NCBI RefSeq assembly: GCF_000812685.1
Contig: NZ_JWIF01000072.1
Coordinates: 1-64,000 of the forward strand
Reading direction: 5' to 3'
DNA length: 64,000 nt
From: Halocynthiibacter namhaensis
GTDB lineage: Bacteria > Pseudomonadota > Alphaproteobacteria > Rhodobacterales > Rhodobacteraceae
Below are positions 8,698 through 17,594 of this stretch, piece by piece. The notes below the pieces were generated by a model. It saw only the letters and a program-made list of their open reading frames with translations, was not told where the DNA came from and searched no databases. The position numbers and the translations under genes are program-made. Position 1 is the first letter of the stretch. Each line of letters opens with the position of its first letter.

Positions 8698-11118
8698 TCA
8701 TGCACGCAACCTTTCGCCTTTTGCATCAAACGGGGGCTGTGCCAAAATCGTGGCTTTATGGGGTTGTCCCAAAACCATGACCTCGACCTCGTCCCCTGCC
8801 TGTGCGCCTTTTACAAACCCAAGCGCCAGCGACATTCCGACAGTATAGCCGTATGCCCCAGATGTTACACGCCCAATCCCATTTCCGTCCTTAAAAATGG
8901 GCTCGCCGCCGGTTGCATCCGCATTTGAAGCCGTCACATTCGCCTCATGCAGGTGCAGCAGAACAAGCTGTTCGCGTGCAGGTTTATTCATCACCGCAAT
9001 CGCGGCATCCTTGTTCAGGAAATCTTTTTCAAGCTTACACAAACGATCAAGCCCGACTTCCTGCGGATAGTATTCAGGACTGTATTCGCGCGACCAAGAC
9101 CCATAACCTTTTTCCACACGCATCGACATCAAAGCGCGTGACCCAACCGGCCCGGCCTCAAAATCTTTGCCCGCCTCAAGCAATGCTGCATATAGCGTGG
9201 CTTGATCTTCCGCCTTGCAGTGCAATTCCCAGCCAAGATCCCCGGTGAAGGACACGCGCAAGGCCAGCAATTCGACCCCGGCCAATGTGATCATTTTCGA
9301 GCGCATGAACGGGAAGTCTTCTGTCGCAAGGGACGTATTCGTCAGGCGTTGCAACAGATCGCGCGACTTTGGCCCCGCTACGTTGAAACCACACATGGCC
9401 TCTGTCTGGCTTTCAAATGTCGTGCCTGCGGGCAGTGGAACCTGCTTAAAGAAACGTTTGTGATAGCGTTCCGCAACACCCGATCCGATGATCCAGAATT
9501 CATCCTCGGCAACAAGTGTCACGGTGAAATCACCCGCGATCCCGCCACGTTTCGAAATCAGGGGTGTCAGGCAAGAACGCCCAATCGCCTTTGGCATATT
9601 ATTGGCAAAAACCGCGTTCAGCCAATCCGATGCACCGGCGCCTTTACAGACATATTTCGCAAAATTGGAGATATCGATGATCCCCGCACAATCCCGCAGC
9701 ATCTTGCACTCTTCACCCACCGGACCCCACCAATTCTGGCGCGTAAATCCGTTGGTGTCCGACACACCCGGCGCATCAGCAAACCAAAGCGGATGTTCCC
9801 ATCCACCATTCAGGCCAAACACCGCACCCATATCTTTCTGGGTTTCATAAATCGGGCGCACACGCGCGGGACGCCCGGCAGAACGTTCTTCGTTGGGGAA
9901 GTGAATGGCAAAGCGATGCGCGTATTGATCTTGCACGCGGGCTTTGGTGAATTCCTTGGTCGCCCAGCTGTCAAACCGCGCCATATCCCAAGCAAACATA
10001 TCGTATTGGGTCTCGCCCTCGATCATCCATTGTGCCGCCATCAGGCCCATGCCACCGGACTGCGAAAAGCCTGGGATAATACCGTTACAACAGAAATACC
10101 CATCGAGTTCCGGCACAGGGCCAAACAGCACATTGGCGTCAGGCGACCAGATCATCGGGCCGTTGATCACACGTTTGATCCCCGCCTCGCCAACCGCAGG
10201 CAGACGTTCAATCGCGTTCATCATATTGTCTTCGATACGTTCCAGATCATCCGGGAACAAATCATGGGCAAAATCAAGCGGCGTGCCCTCTTCCGCCCAG
10301 AACTTCATGTCTTTCTCATAGGCGCCGACCAGCAAACCGTTGCCTTCTTGGCGCAGATAATATTCGCCGTCGCGATCACTGACCGATGGCAGGCGCGTGC
10401 CATGGGTTTCCACGTCAGACATGGCTTCGGTCACGAAATACTGGTGTTCCGTCGGCTGCAATGGAAGTTCAAAACCGGCCAAAGCCGCAACTTCGCGCCC
10501 CCAAAGACCGGCGGCATTCACTACCCATTGCGTGTGAATATCGCCCTTAGGCGTGCGCACAATCCAGCTGCCATCTTCCTGTTGATCCGTTCCGGTCACC
10601 GGCGTGAAACGGTGAATTTCCGCCCCGCGTTGACGTGCGCCCGTGGCATAGGCCTGCGTCACACCAGAGGGGTCAACATTGCCGCCGTCGGGTTCAAACA
10701 TCACACAGCGAATGCCGTCGTAATTCACCAAAGGATTAAGTTTTTGCGCTTCTTCAATGCTGATCTCATAGAAGTTCATGCCGTAAAGCTTTGCCTTGGC
10801 GGCTTGCAATTTCAGCTGATGTTCCCGTTCTTCGGTTTGCGCTAGGTAAAGCGAACCCGGCTGGAAAACACCACATCCCTGCCCGGTTTCAGCTTCCAGT
10901 TCCTTATAAAGGTTCATGGTGTAATGCTGAATGCGGCTAATATTCGTGCTGTCATGCAGCCCGTGAATATTGGCCGCCGCATGCCAGGTTGAGCCCGAGG
11001 TCAACTCGTCTCTTTCCAGTAAAACAACGTCTGACCAGCCTAGTTTGGTCAGGTGATAAAGAATTGAGCATCCAATGACGCCACCGCCAATAACGACTGC
11101 TTGTGCTTCGGTCCGCAT
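8698..11118 (-). CDS. FAD-dependent dimethylglycine/sarcosine dehydrogenase-like protein with GcvT domains
   Basis: This 806-residue two-part enzyme has an N-terminal DAO-type FAD domain (VIGGGVIGCSILYHL) with STWHAAANIHGL, where the histidine fits the covalent FAD site of dimethylglycine dehydrogenase. From about residue 430 it has a GcvT-like aminomethyltransferase domain and its C-terminal barrel. Such enzymes oxidatively demethylate N-methylated glycines and pass the one-carbon unit to tetrahydrofolate. The ATG at 11118 has AGGAA eight bases before it, better than the in-frame ATG eight codons upstream. The BCCT transporter follows. Dimethylglycine or sarcosine is the likeliest substrate. 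Related GcvT-fusion oxidases act on other methylamines. Confidence 0.85.
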   Translation of the reverse strand: MRTEAQAVVIGGGVIGCSILYHLTKLGWSDVVLLERDELTSGSTWHAAANIHGLHDSTNISRIQHYTMNLYKELEAETGQGCGVFQPGSLYLAQTEEREHQLKLQAAKAKLYGMNFYEISIEEAQKLNPLVNYDGIRCVMFEPDGGNVDPSGVTQAYATGARQRGAEIHRFTPVTGTDQQEDGSWIVRTPKGDIHTQWVVNAAGLWGREVAALAGFELPLQPTEHQYFVTEAMSDVETHGTRLPSVSDRDGEYYLRQEGNGLLVGAYEKDMKFWAEEGTPLDFAHDLFPDDLERIEDNMMNAIERLPAVGEAGIKRVINGPMIWSPDANVLFGPVPELDGYFCCNGIIPGFSQSGGMGLMAAQWMIEGETQYDMFAWDMARFDSWATKEFTKARVQDQYAHRFAIHFPNEERSAGRPARVRPIYETQKDMGAVFGLNGGWEHPLWFADAPGVSDTNGFTRQNWWGPVGEECKMLRDCAGIIDISNFAKYVCKGAGASDWLNAVFANNMPKAIGRSCLTPLISKRGGIAGDFTVTLVAEDEFWIIGSGVAERYHKRFFKQVPLPAGTTFESQTEAMCGFNVAGPKSRDLLQRLTNTSLATEDFPFMRSKMITLAGVELLALRVSFTGDLGWELHCKAEDQATLYAALLEAGKDFEAGPVGSRALMSMRVEKGYGSWSREYSPEYYPQEVGLDRLCKLEKDFLNKDAAIAVMNKPAREQLVLLHLHEANVTASNADATGGEPIFKDGNGIGRVTSGAYGYTVGMSLALGFVKGAQAGDEVEVMVLGQPHKATILAQPPFDAKGERLRA

Positions 11119-11337
11119 AATATTTCCTGTAGGTTCACACATTTCATCGGACCTTGTGGCATCACTGCTTTTGCGTCGACAATGTCGAAAATTCTCACAC
11201 TAAGTTTAGAATAAATAACCCCAGCCACAGTGACGACATCAACACCAATCCTGCCGTTTTCAATGACTCTCTAGATCAAAACACAGGGAACCATGCCCGT
11301 GCGAGCGTAGAATAGTCTTAATACAATAGGAAAAATT
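11119..11337. other. Intergenic region upstream of the dehydrogenase-transporter pair
   Basis: These 219 bases without an open frame lie between the start of the dehydrogenase gene (minus) and the stop of the regulator gene (minus). The region is AT-rich near 11190-11220 and 11320-11337. It should hold the promoter for the dehydrogenase and BCCT genes. I see no clear hairpin or operator. Confidence 0.5.
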
Positions 11338-12315
11338 TTAGTATTGGCCGCGGATGCGTGACTGGCGACTTCTGTCTTGCGCAGGGGATACGCCAAACTC
11401 TTCTTCGTATCGGACCGACATCGCACGGCTGGTGCCATAGCCAACAGAAAGGGCGATCTCACCCAAAGTCGCCGGTGTATAAATCACTTTTTGACGTGCC
11501 GCTTTCAGGCGCACTTTTCGATAGTACCCACCAGGGGAAACACCTAGCTCCCGGCGAAATACGCGTTCGAATTGACGCAATGACATTCCTGCTTCGGCGG
11601 CGACATCGCGGATCAGAACGGGCGTTTCCAAGTGGGCCGAGAACACCTCAATCGCCTTTGCGACTTGGGCAGGCAACATATCACGGGTTCGGCTTTTGCC
11701 ATCACCTGGCTGCGATTGGCTTGCTTCATTGCTGCGCAACACTGGATGCTGCAACCAACATGCGGTTTCAATAGAAACCTTTTCGCTGATCTCATCCGCG
11801 ATGATGTGCAACATATATTCAAAAGCCGCCAAAGACCCCGCGATTGTCACGCGCCTGCGGTCCTCATGGAATACAGTTTCAACACAGTTTATATCCGGAA
11901 ATTGTTCCCGAATTGCAGCACTATAGCAGAAGTGAACGCTGCATGTATGACGGTCCAACAAACCGGTTTCCGCCAGCGCAAAAATACTGCCACTGATGGC
12001 CGCAACCTTGCCGCCCTTAACCAATGTCCGTCGAATAACGCCCGCGGTTGCCTTGTCTTCGAACCGTGTTTCAGCCCCCGCAAACACCATTATGATATCT
12101 GCAGGGCTTAGTTCTGACAGGGCGCAATCAGGCGTGATCTTCAATCCCGAAGCCGAAGGCACGGGATCGCGCGTTTCACCCACGGTTTGCCATTCAAATC
12201 TGCGCCCACCCTGAATTTCATGCGCGACGCGCAAAGATTCAATCGCCAGAGAAAGGGCCGCCAGAGGAAAACCCGGCAAGCACAGAAATGTAAATCGGGT
12301 TAAACGCTGTGTCAT
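11338..12315 (-). CDS. GATase1-like/AraC-family transcriptional regulator (GlxA/GbdR type)
   Basis: The protein has a DJ-1/PfpI (GATase1-like) sensor domain in residues 1-180 and an AraC-type double HTH in the last 100 residues (VLIRDVAAEAGMSLRQFERVFRR, then LGEIALSVGYGTSRAMSVRYEEEFGVSP). GbdR, the activator of glycine betaine catabolism in Pseudomonas, has this architecture. Together with the flanking amine-catabolism genes this supports a role as local activator, with a quaternary amine or its product as signal. I chose the ATG at 12315 because it follows the stop of the upstream small gene as TGATATG, an arrangement for translational coupling. A longer start would overlap that gene. Confidence 0.85.
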   Translation of the reverse strand: MTQRLTRFTFLCLPGFPLAALSLAIESLRVAHEIQGGRRFEWQTVGETRDPVPSASGLKITPDCALSELSPADIIMVFAGAETRFEDKATAGVIRRTLVKGGKVAAISGSIFALAETGLLDRHTCSVHFCYSAAIREQFPDINCVETVFHEDRRRVTIAGSLAAFEYMLHIIADEISEKVSIETACWLQHPVLRSNEASQSQPGDGKSRTRDMLPAQVAKAIEVFSAHLETPVLIRDVAAEAGMSLRQFERVFRRELGVSPGGYYRKVRLKAARQKVIYTPATLGEIALSVGYGTSRAMSVRYEEEFGVSPAQDRSRQSRIRGQY

Positions 12316-12316
12316 A

Positions 12317-12577
12317 TCAAGAACAAACCGGTGAAGAATCAAAAACCAAACGCTGCGCACGTCCATAGTCCGCCAAGCGTCGGTTCAACTCATCTGCCTC
12401 AATGCGTCCTTTTTCAAGCGCAAATACGAATGCATGCGTCAGATAGAAACATGCAGCATCAACATCGCCCGCAACTTCGGACTGATCCCCGGCCAAGGTG
12501 TAAAGCTGTACCAAGGCCGAAGTGTCAGACGACGCGTGGGCGGCCAACAGCTTTGTGTCCAATTCGTCCCGTTGCAT
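12317..12577 (-). CDS. Small conserved-looking protein, unknown function
   Basis: This 86-residue soluble, acidic, alanine-rich helical protein starts MQRDELDTKLLAAHASSD. It resembles a tetratricopeptide-like two-helix unit (DVDAACFYLTHAFVFALEKGR), but I cannot assign a family. It lies between the aldehyde dehydrogenase gene (2 bases upstream) and the regulator gene (1 base downstream), so it is very likely a real operon member. No signal peptide, transmembrane segment or cysteine pair is seen. Confidence 0.65.
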   Translation of the reverse strand: MQRDELDTKLLAAHASSDTSALVQLYTLAGDQSEVAGDVDAACFYLTHAFVFALEKGRIEADELNRRLADYGRAQRLVFDSSPVCS

Positions 12578-12579
12578 GT

Positions 12580-14031
12580 TTAACCCTTAAGCGAAATCGC
12601 GACATTTTTTGTCCGCACGTAGTTATATAGCGCCTCTAGCCCTTTCTCACGGCCAAAACCCGACTTTCCAACGCCCCCAAACGGCGTCGAGATACCACCA
12701 GCGAACCATTCATTCACGAAAACCTGCCCAGCCCGCAATTTTCGCGCCATGCGATGGGCCCGCGCAAGATCGCGTGTAAAGACACCTGCAACCAAGCCAA
12801 ATTCCGTGCCATTTGCCATGCTGATGGCCTCGGCTTCGGTGTCAAATGGTGTGAAACAGGTCACCGGGCCAAAGATTTCATCTTGCGCAATGGGACTGTT
12901 TGGATCGACATCCGCCAAAATAGTCGGCGCCATAAAGCAGCCATCGCGGTCCATACGCATGCCGCCCGCCGCAATGCGAACCCCAGCGGCAACCGCACGG
13001 GATGTCATATTTTCGATGCCGGTCAATTGCGTCGCGGAAATAACAGGTGTGTGTTCCGGTTCTTCCAAACCGTGCCCAACACGCAGCCCATTTGCCAACT
13101 CGGCCGCACGTTCTACTGCTTGGTCATAGATCGAACGATGCACCAAAACCCGTGCCATGGCAGAACAAACCTGCCCAGCATTATAGAAAATTCCACTTTT
13201 CAAGCTGGAGATGAACACATCAAGATCGGCGTCATCAAACACCACAGCTGCAGATTTCCCGCCCAATTCCATCAAACACGGCGTCACCGGGCCCGCAGCT
13301 GCGCGCAATATGCTTTGCCCCGTCGGAACAGATCCCGTGAACACGATTTGATTGACTTGCGGACTTTCAACAAGCTTCGCGCCAATGTCAGGGCCGACAC
13401 CGTTCAATATTGACACGGCACCTTCAGGTACACCCGCCCGTTCCAACGCCATCCCCAACATCGCAAGGCCAATCGGGTCAAGTTCCGGCGACTTCACAAT
13501 CACCGAATTTCCCGCAGCCAATGCCGGTGCCAATGAGCGGCCAGCAATGGACACCGGAAAATTCCACGGCACGATCTGTGCGGACACGCCAAAAGGTTCA
13601 TAACTGGCATAGTCGACATAATCCGGTCCCAACGGAATGCACTTGCCTTCGATCTTATCCGCAACGCCCCCGTAATATTCAAAATACTGTGCCGCTTCTT
13701 CGAATTCGTCGCGCGCCGCACTAAGCGCCTTACCGCTTTCACGACATAAAACCACCGCGCCTTCATCCGCAATATTGCGAATTTCAGATGCGATCCGATG
13801 CATCAAACCTGCGCGTGCCTGCGGGTTCATATCCGCAAGATCGCCGCGTTCAAAGCTGGCCTGTGCCGCGTCTAACGCTTGGGAAAGTTGCTTTTCACCC
13901 GCCCGCGCACAATCGGCGACATGGCTGTTGTCACCGGGATCCGACACGGCAATGACGTGGCCGTCTTCCCCGTCAACCCATTGACCTGCAACAAAGTTCC
14001 TGGCCAGACCGTCTTTGATGAATTCGCTCAC
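12580..14031 (-). CDS. NAD(P)-dependent aldehyde dehydrogenase
   Basis: This 483-residue aldehyde dehydrogenase superfamily enzyme oxidises an aldehyde to the acid. Visible are the PWNFPVSIAGRSLAPALAAGN cofactor-side block, FTGSVPTG of the Rossmann domain, ELGGKSA with the general-base glutamate, and NAGQVCSAMAR with the catalytic cysteine. PFGGVGKSGFGREKG is near the end. The start overlaps the stop of the Rieske gene (ATGA), so the two are cotranscribed and translationally coupled. The natural reading is that it oxidises the aldehyde released by the upstream oxygenase, such as betaine aldehyde or malic semialdehyde. Which one is not visible. Confidence 0.9.
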   Translation of the reverse strand: MSEFIKDGLARNFVAGQWVDGEDGHVIAVSDPGDNSHVADCARAGEKQLSQALDAAQASFERGDLADMNPQARAGLMHRIASEIRNIADEGAVVLCRESGKALSAARDEFEEAAQYFEYYGGVADKIEGKCIPLGPDYVDYASYEPFGVSAQIVPWNFPVSIAGRSLAPALAAGNSVIVKSPELDPIGLAMLGMALERAGVPEGAVSILNGVGPDIGAKLVESPQVNQIVFTGSVPTGQSILRAAAGPVTPCLMELGGKSAAVVFDDADLDVFISSLKSGIFYNAGQVCSAMARVLVHRSIYDQAVERAAELANGLRVGHGLEEPEHTPVISATQLTGIENMTSRAVAAGVRIAAGGMRMDRDGCFMAPTILADVDPNSPIAQDEIFGPVTCFTPFDTEAEAISMANGTEFGLVAGVFTRDLARAHRMARKLRAGQVFVNEWFAGGISTPFGGVGKSGFGREKGLEALYNYVRTKNVAISLKG

Positions 14032-15182
14032 GCCTCGCGCCCCTTTTCAACTTGGGTGGCAACCCAGTGGTGGAAACAATGGGTCGGACCATCCATCGCA
14101 GGCGAGAAACGACCCCCATCAAATTTCACCCCATGCCGGCCTTTTTGCATGCCTTCAACAACGAAGATGTCTTCTTCAAACACTTCTTTCCAAAGCGCCG
14201 CGTTCTTCTCACGCAGTGTTTCGTGTTCTGGCGCATCTTCGGGCTTTTTCACGTAGTATAGTTCGATGTGTTCAATCGTGCGTTCCGCCGAAACAGGTTC
14301 CAACACAAAGGCAAATCCGTGGTCCCGCTGCACACCCAAAAGCACATTCGGATAGACAACCAGATATTCTGCCCCCTCATCCCATTTGCTGCTGAGGTTT
14401 GCGAAATCATCAAGCTTTTCACCGTTTTCACCCTCAAACTGACGGTAAACCAACGTCCCTTGACCCGAGTATTTCCCCAGTTCGTTCACATTGTAATGAT
14501 CTTCTAGGCGCGAATAACTGTTCAAACCCGGATGCACCCAAGGCAGGTGGTAACTTTCACAGTAATTCTCGACTGGCAGCTTCCAGTTCGCAGCCAGATC
14601 CAACCGGAAAGAGGCCCCCTCTCCGCCATGATGCATCGGCTGGTCGAAGTCTTTCCAACGCTCCATCAGTTCAGAATGAACCTCCTCAAACGCGGGAGCA
14701 TCCCCAGAGATATTCGCAAAAATCACATCACGCCAAATATATGTACGGATGCGGATAAGGCCCAAGCTATCCAATTTCACATCTTCATGTGTGTTTTGGC
14801 CCGGCCCGCCCACATGCGGTGTCGCACGCAATTCGCCCTTTAGATTGTAACACCAGCTGTGATAGGGACACCGAATTGCGCCCAGAATTTTGCGTGGTTT
14901 GTCCACCAAGATCATGCCGCGATGGCGGCACGTGTTTTGGAACACACCCACTTCACCGTCGTGATCGCGCACCAACAACAGCGGCATACCAAGGAACTCG
15001 ATAGGCTTGGCATCCCCCACCTCTGGAACGTCTTTGCCAAAACCAATGCCTGACCAGTTGTTAAACAACACGGACTGCTTTTCTTCAGCAAAAACCGCTG
15101 GATCAATGTAATGTTCGTTGGGCAGGCCATTTGCTGTATTCAATGGCTGTAGAACCGCGCTGAGAGGGCTGTGTTTGTTCAT
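14028..15182 (-). CDS. Rieske non-haem iron oxygenase alpha subunit (carnitine/choline/betaine monooxygenase-like)
   Basis: The 384-residue protein has an N-terminal Rieske domain with CRHRG and CPYHSWCY as [2Fe-2S] ligands. The catalytic domain contains NYCESYHLPWVH, which gives the two histidines of the mononuclear iron. Length and motif spacing fit the CntA/choline monooxygenase/GbcA group acting on quaternary amines better than aromatic dioxygenases. It needs a reductase, and none is encoded next to it. The adjoining aldehyde dehydrogenase, GbdR-like regulator, demethylase-like flavoprotein and BCCT transporter support a quaternary-amine substrate. Carnitine, butyrobetaine, choline and glycine betaine all remain possible. 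Confidence 0.87.
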   Translation of the reverse strand: MNKHSPLSAVLQPLNTANGLPNEHYIDPAVFAEEKQSVLFNNWSGIGFGKDVPEVGDAKPIEFLGMPLLLVRDHDGEVGVFQNTCRHRGMILVDKPRKILGAIRCPYHSWCYNLKGELRATPHVGGPGQNTHEDVKLDSLGLIRIRTYIWRDVIFANISGDAPAFEEVHSELMERWKDFDQPMHHGGEGASFRLDLAANWKLPVENYCESYHLPWVHPGLNSYSRLEDHYNVNELGKYSGQGTLVYRQFEGENGEKLDDFANLSSKWDEGAEYLVVYPNVLLGVQRDHGFAFVLEPVSAERTIEHIELYYVKKPEDAPEHETLREKNAALWKEVFEEDIFVVEGMQKGRHGVKFDGGRFSPAMDGPTHCFHHWVATQVEKGREA

Positions 15183-15246
15183 TGCTATCTCCAGAAATTT
15201 TCTGAAAAATGCGAGGAAACCCCCCTGTGTTTCAATAGGCTAAAAA

Positions 15247-16173
15247 TTAACCTTTGAATGAACTATATTCATCCGTAAAAGCGCTGACTTCCTCCAGAAA
15301 CCAATGTTTTAACTGGCAAGCCGCCGCGGACAGTTCGGCCTCAGGTCGCCCTATCAAATGGAACCGGTGGGGTGCAGGCAATTGATGCGGTCCGATGACG
15401 ACCAGCGCGCCCGACTCAATCAAGGGGGAAATCAGGCGTCGCCACCCCAACAACACGCCCGCCCCTTCCTGTGCCGCCTGCAAAGCAACGGAAAAATTAT
15501 TCATCGTATTCCCGGACGGCAATGGCGAATGATAGCCCAATTTGGTGAACCAGCTTTTCCATGACGTCCAGCTTTTGTCATCACAATCTAAGTAAATCAG
15601 GCGTGATTGTGCAAGCTCATCCAAACTGCACCCTTCCATCTGGGCGGCCAGATTAGGCGCTGCGACAGGCACAAGTTGGTCTCGGTACAAAGGTGTCTGT
15701 TCCAAGCCATTCTCTTGTGATCGGCCATACTGAATATACAAATCAGGCAGCGACGCGCCATGAAACACGCGATCTCGCACGATTTGATTTACATTTGCAT
15801 CCGGGTGTTTTTGCCAGAAACGAACAACAGACGGGGACAACCAAAGTGACGCCACCGCCGAGGTGCTACCAACAGTGGTGACTTCGTCTGGGTCACCAGC
15901 GCGAATGGATTTCAGAACCAGGGACAAGCGTTGAAAGCTGACTTGCAGCGCTTCAAACAAGGCCTCGCCCTCGGGGGTCAAATCCACGCCGCGATGCTTG
16001 CGTTCAAACAGCTGAATCCCGGTATCTTCCTCAAGCGCCTTAATTTGGTGGCTTACTGCCCCTGGCGTCACGGATAATTCCTGCGCGGCCTGCTTGAAAC
16101 TCAAATGCCGCGCCGCAGTTTCAAATGTGGCCAATGTTGTCATAGATGGCAAATCATAATAACGCCGAGACAT
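15247..16173 (-). CDS. LysR-family transcriptional regulator (GcvA-like)
   Basis: The 308-residue protein has an N-terminal winged HTH (TLATFETAARHLSFKQAAQELSV, then TPGAVSHQIKALEEDTGIQLFER) and a periplasmic-binding-like sensor domain. PSMTTLATFE and the HRGVDLTPEG ending place it in the GcvA group, whose members often respond to amino acids or amines. I prefer the ATG at 16173 because AAGGG precedes it at good spacing. The ATG seven codons upstream lacks a ribosome site. It lies on the same strand as the Rieske gene with a 64-base gap, so it may be transcribed with that operon or control it from its own promoter. Confidence 0.88.
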   Translation of the reverse strand: MSRRYYDLPSMTTLATFETAARHLSFKQAAQELSVTPGAVSHQIKALEEDTGIQLFERKHRGVDLTPEGEALFEALQVSFQRLSLVLKSIRAGDPDEVTTVGSTSAVASLWLSPSVVRFWQKHPDANVNQIVRDRVFHGASLPDLYIQYGRSQENGLEQTPLYRDQLVPVAAPNLAAQMEGCSLDELAQSRLIYLDCDDKSWTSWKSWFTKLGYHSPLPSGNTMNNFSVALQAAQEGAGVLLGWRRLISPLIESGALVVIGPHQLPAPHRFHLIGRPEAELSAAACQLKHWFLEEVSAFTDEYSSFKG

Positions 16174-16255
16174 TGTATACCCTTCAGGATGCAATCAGTT
16201 TAGCTGGTCTCACCCCAATACACTGACCTGCGCAAAAATTCGAGGGCCATTGGCA

Positions 16256-17479
16256 TCATAATTTTTCGCTCCTATTCTGATTGCCTTTCAACGCATGAAT
16301 ATGAGGGGCCATAACCCGTGCAACCTCTGCGAACACTGGAATTGCAACTGAGTTGCCGAACTGCCGGTAGGCCTGCGTATCCGAAACAGGAATTCGAAAA
16401 TTCTCAGGGTATCCCATCAGCCTTGCACATTCTCGCGGGGTTAATTTTCGAGGGTTTTTGCCCACACCTCGGCTGACCAAAATTTCTGACCCGTCTTTGT
16501 AATACCGCGCTGACAACGTCCGTGAAATGCTATCGCCATCGACCAAGCCGAACCCAAATCCATTGCCTTTTGCTTTGTGTTTCGCAGCATAGTTTTGCAA
16601 ATAGCCCCACAATTTATCCGACAAGATGTACTTCGGATTCACGGTCGCATCATTCCCGGTGGTGAAATGCCCCTCTGGGTCCTCAGACCCATTCTCTGGG
16701 TGCAAGATATCCCGCATTCGCAATGCACCGCGTTGCGGGAGTTGCACGTCATCAAAATTGAACGGGACTTCCTTGCGAAACCCAACAATTACAACCCGTT
16801 CGCGGTGTTGAGGCAGAAAATGCGCCGCATCAATCACCTGCGGATCAGGAACAAAATATCCTAACTCGTCACGCAGTTTTCGCATGATAACCTCGAAGGT
16901 GCGCCCTTTGTCATGACTGCGAAGGTTTTTCACGTTCTCAAGCATGAATGCAGCAGGCCGGTGGTGCTTTAGAATTCTCAGCACATCAAAGAAAAGCGTG
17001 CCTTGGGTCTCATCGTCAAACCCATGCGCACGGCCGAGGGCGTTCTTTTTCGAAACACCGGCAATCGAAAATGGCTGACACGGAAACCCGGCGACCAACA
17101 CATCATGAACAGGAATATCCTCAGCCTCTATCTTGCTAATGTCCCCTGCAATAGGTCGATTATCAGAGTAATTCGCATCATATGTTTGCTGAGAAAACCG
17201 GTCCCATTCCGAAGTAAAAACACAGCGCCCGCCGACGCTCTCCATCGCGCGGCGCAGCCCGCCAATCCCTGCGAATAAATCGATGAACGTAAATGACCCT
17301 TCGCGCAACGACGGCTGCAACCCTTGAACGGTCAAGCGCAACGCCTTCAAAGCTGCCTCGCGGACGGGTTCCTCGCCCCGTTTCCAACGATAGATATGAC
17401 CTTCAGAATACCCAAGCTGTGTCGCCGCTTCCGCAACAGAATAGCCTGCCTTTTGAAGCAATATTTCAAATTCGTTCAT
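16256..17479 (-). CDS. DNA (cytosine-5)-methyltransferase with N-terminal HTH
   Basis: This 407-residue C5-cytosine methyltransferase shows the family motifs in order: FIDLFAGIGGLRRA (SAM binding), GFPCQPFSIAG (catalytic cysteine), ENVKNL, QHRERVVIVGF, the variable target-recognition region, and FRQFGNSV-type YRQFGNSVAIPV at the end. Residues 1-50 (SVAEAATQLGYSEGHIYRWKRG) form an HTH, as in SsoII/EcoRII-type enzymes that repress their own gene. No restriction endonuclease gene is adjacent, so it may be solitary. The ATG at 17479 has GAGGG seven bases before it. The target sequence cannot be read from the protein. Confidence 0.92.
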   Translation of the reverse strand: MNEFEILLQKAGYSVAEAATQLGYSEGHIYRWKRGEEPVREAALKALRLTVQGLQPSLREGSFTFIDLFAGIGGLRRAMESVGGRCVFTSEWDRFSQQTYDANYSDNRPIAGDISKIEAEDIPVHDVLVAGFPCQPFSIAGVSKKNALGRAHGFDDETQGTLFFDVLRILKHHRPAAFMLENVKNLRSHDKGRTFEVIMRKLRDELGYFVPDPQVIDAAHFLPQHRERVVIVGFRKEVPFNFDDVQLPQRGALRMRDILHPENGSEDPEGHFTTGNDATVNPKYILSDKLWGYLQNYAAKHKAKGNGFGFGLVDGDSISRTLSARYYKDGSEILVSRGVGKNPRKLTPRECARLMGYPENFRIPVSDTQAYRQFGNSVAIPVFAEVARVMAPHIHALKGNQNRSEKL

Positions 17480-17524
17480 CCGTGCCCTCACCCGCTACCC
17501 GGCATCACAGCTGGGTCATTTTTT

Positions 17525-17545
17525 GACAATTTGCGCATTTTTGTC
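17525..17545. promoter_or_regulatory. Candidate operator upstream of the methyltransferase gene
   Basis: GACAA (17525-17529) and TTGTC (17541-17545) are inverted around TGCGCA, 46 bases upstream of the methyltransferase start. The methyltransferase carries its own HTH, so this is a reasonable autoregulatory site. No binding data exist and the match is short. Confidence 0.35.
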
Positions 17546-17594
17546 CCGTTTGCAAGCCGATGCATCAGACGACCTGATCAAATCAGGCATAAAG

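Noticed and set aside
9202-10845. Open frame of 547 codons on plus opposite the DMGDH-like gene
   Set aside because: It is the antisense shadow of a strongly conserved flavoprotein gene; it has no family match, and its composition (many His and Arg) is typical for antisense frames.
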